Source: Campylobacter sp. MIT 99-7217
Lineage (GTDB): Bacteria > Campylobacterota > Campylobacteria > Campylobacterales > Campylobacteraceae
DNA length: 64,000 nt
Assembly: GCF_006864365.1 (NCBI RefSeq)
Contig: NZ_QHLJ01000001.1
Span: 1 to 64,000, forward strand
Reading direction: 5' to 3'
Position 1 is the first letter of the stretch; the number at the start of each line of letters is the position of its first letter. Shown piece by piece: positions 62,677 to 64,000 of this stretch. The notes below the pieces were generated by a model. It searched no databases, had not been told where the DNA came from, and saw only the letters and a program-made list of their open reading frames with translations. The position numbers were made by a program, and so were the translations under genes.

Positions 62677-63146
62677 TCTTTATCTTTCATAAAGGGGATT
62701 ATACATTCAGGCACTAATGAACTTAAATTTCCATTATGTTCATTAACTGAACGCACTATGGAGCTGGAAATAAAGGCATTTTCTAAATGAGGCATTAAAA
62801 AAATGGTTTCAAATTCTTTCCATAAGGCAGAATTAGCATAGTTAAGTTGCAACTCGTATTCAAAATCGCTCACAGCTCTAAGTCCTCTTATTACGGTATT
62901 TATACCCGTTTTTCTAGCCAAATCAACAAGCAAAAAATCAAAGCTAATGATCTTCACATTTTGAAGTTCTTTTGTTGCAAGCTCGGCTAATTTTTTTCTT
63001 TTTTCAAGTGAAAAATAAGGCTTTTTAGCCTCATTTTTTGCAACAGCAACAATAACTTCATCAAAGATATTTAAGGCTCTTTTGATAACATCTAAGTGTC
63101 CATTTGTTATGGGATCAAAAGTTCCTGGATAAATACATTTTTTCAT
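62667..63146 (-). CDS. coaD: Phosphopantetheine adenylyltransferase
   Basis: 159 residues from the ATG at 63146; the frame is open to 63236 but the extra 30 residues are not like CoaD. YPGTFDPITNGHLDVIKRAL (about 4-23, the T/HxGH nucleotidyl motif), VIRGLRAVSDFEYELQ (about 85) and ENAFISSSIVR (about 122) are conserved. Penultimate step of CoA synthesis. Confidence 0.94.
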   Translation of the reverse strand: MKKCIYPGTFDPITNGHLDVIKRALNIFDEVIVAVAKNEAKKPYFSLEKRKKLAELATKELQNVKIISFDFLLVDLARKTGINTVIRGLRAVSDFEYELQLNYANSALWKEFETIFLMPHLENAFISSSIVRSVNEHNGNLSSLVPECIIPFMKDKECM

Positions 63147-63186
63147 CACTTGCTCCAAATTTTGATATAAATATAGCAAAAAATCA

Positions 63187-63768
63187 TCAATTATTCCATT
63201 TTTCAAATAAATTATGTTGGATTTGAAGTAAATCAAGCCATTTTCCTACAATAAAATTATATTCATCTTCTAGACTACGAATTTGAGCATAACTTGCAAA
63301 AATTGGAGGAGCTATACTTACGCCAAGAGTGCTAAGTTTAGTCATGTGTTCTAAACTTATGGTCGAAAAGGGCATTTCTCTAACGCCTAAGATAAGGGTT
63401 TTTCTTTCTTTTAATGCCACAGCACAAGCTCTTGTAAGCAAGCTATCAGCAAAGCCTGCGTGAATTTTAGCTAAGGTGGAGATAGAGCAAGGTGCGATGA
63501 TAGTTTTATCAATGCCAAAAGAGCCACTTGAAGCCCCAGCACTTAAATCTTCATCATCTAAAAAAGTCATCTGTTTTATTTGAAAGTGCTTTTTACAGAA
63601 CTCAAGCATATCATCTTGAGCATTAAAATGCTTGTTTTCAGCAAGAAAACTTTTTTTTGCTCCCTTACTTACGATACAAAAAACTTCTGCTTTTTTTTCA
63701 AGCACAGCAAGCAAACGAAAGCCAAGTTCAACGCTACTTGAACCTGTTATGCCAACTAAGATCTTCAT
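63187..63768 (-). CDS. ubiX: UbiX-family flavin prenyltransferase
   Basis: 193 residues of the flavoprotein fold: ILVGITGSSSVELGFRLL (FMN loop, about 3-20), IAPCSISTLAKIHAGFADSLLTRACAVALKERK (about 90-122) and MPFSTISLEHMTKLSTLGV (about 133). It makes prenylated FMN for UbiD-type decarboxylases. It lies between coaD and flgA and overlaps flgA by four bases. Confidence 0.9.
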   Translation of the reverse strand: MKILVGITGSSSVELGFRLLAVLEKKAEVFCIVSKGAKKSFLAENKHFNAQDDMLEFCKKHFQIKQMTFLDDEDLSAGASSGSFGIDKTIIAPCSISTLAKIHAGFADSLLTRACAVALKERKTLILGVREMPFSTISLEHMTKLSTLGVSIAPPIFASYAQIRSLEDEYNFIVGKWLDLLQIQHNLFEKWNN

Positions 63769-64000
63769 TCTAAAATCACCCTACCTTCTCCTATGACACT
63801 TCCTTGAAAAATTTTTCCATCATCATTTTTAAGTTTGATTTTCTGCCCCAAATTTCCACTTTGTATGGCTATAAGTTCCACGCTAATACCTATATTTTCA
63901 TCTTTTAAAAGGGCATTCACTCTTTCATTTTTTTTTATGAGATGATTACTTTTAAACATAGAAGCTCTTAAAATGGTATTTTTTTTGATAGTACTTTTGG
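63765..64000 (-). CDS. flgA: Flagellar P-ring chaperone FlgA, C-terminal part
   Basis: Partial: the frame is open to the window edge (about 78 residues). ATG 63959 is internal, because upstream codons read KSTIKKNTILRAS with no stop. ERVNALLKDENIGISVELIAIQSGNLGQKIKLKN and GSVIGEGRVILE are the C-terminal SAF-related domain of FlgA. It acts in the periplasm in assembling the FlgI ring. Confidence 0.85.
   Translation of the reverse strand, partial: KSTIKKNTILRASMFKSNHLIKKNERVNALLKDENIGISVELIAIQSGNLGQKIKLKNDDGKIFQGSVIGEGRVILE

Noticed and set aside
1-64000. CRISPR arrays, tRNA or rRNA genes, insertion sequences
   Set aside because: Looked for repeat-spacer patterns, T-loop GTTCGA motifs in gaps and transposase motifs; none convincing. 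A dedicated covariance-model search would settle tRNA absence.

Overview
The window is AT-rich DNA, mostly coding, from an epsilonproteobacterium, almost certainly a Campylobacter of the jejuni/coli/upsaliensis/helveticus group. The support is family content and gene order: kpsM-T-E-D-F, the fliL-acpS and P450-kpsS-kpsC blocks, der-aroK-trpS-serS, thiL-truD, hisS-tmk-coaD-ubiX-flgA. The species cannot be fixed from the sequence. No rRNA, tRNA, CRISPR array or transposase gene was recognised.

Layout. 0-6.4 kb: right end of a capsule locus (glycosyltransferase, kpsF, kpsD, kpsE, kpsT, kpsM, all minus). 6.6-26.9 kb: mainly housekeeping genes (dut, tilS, rimO, prfB, rdgB, der, aroK, trpS, serS, phosphomannomutase, fliL, acpS). 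An accessory insert lies between rimO and prfB: a small secreted protein, an EF-hand protein and the stump of an ATP-grasp peptide ligase. 26.9-33.2 kb: a minus-strand block with a cytochrome P450, kpsS and kpsC. 33.2-39.8 kb: a PAS/HTH regulator divergent from a five-gene catabolic operon (RidA, DcuC-type carrier, PLP lyase, fumarase/aspartase-type lyase, MmgE/PrpD protein).

39.9-45.5 kb is an accessory island. It holds a membrane GTPase switched off by a poly-G tract, two unknown proteins, and a PP2C phosphatase / vWA / protein kinase triad (TerY or YegL-K-I type) whose kinase carries an N-terminal PIN nuclease-like domain and a C-terminal zinc ribbon.

46.7-53.7 kb is the most unusual part. 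A periplasmic C39 peptidase and a predicted outer-membrane beta-barrel sit among repeated two-gene cassettes. The first gene of each cassette encodes a Sec-exported protein that also carries a textbook double-glycine leader (constant N-terminus, variable C-terminus). The second encodes a signal-less protein with a variable N-terminus and a constant 74-residue C-terminus. The cassettes are linked by near-identical repeats of 220-325 bp in direct and inverted orientation, so recombination could reassort them. I recognise no described system with this arrangement.

53.8-64 kb returns to core genes (thiL, truD, eptC, cysE, speA, hisS, tmk, coaD, ubiX, partial flgA). The phosphoethanolamine transferase gene contains a G10 tract and is in the ON frame. 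Two poly-G tracts, repeat-flanked cassettes and split capsule genes make this a window rich in surface variation.
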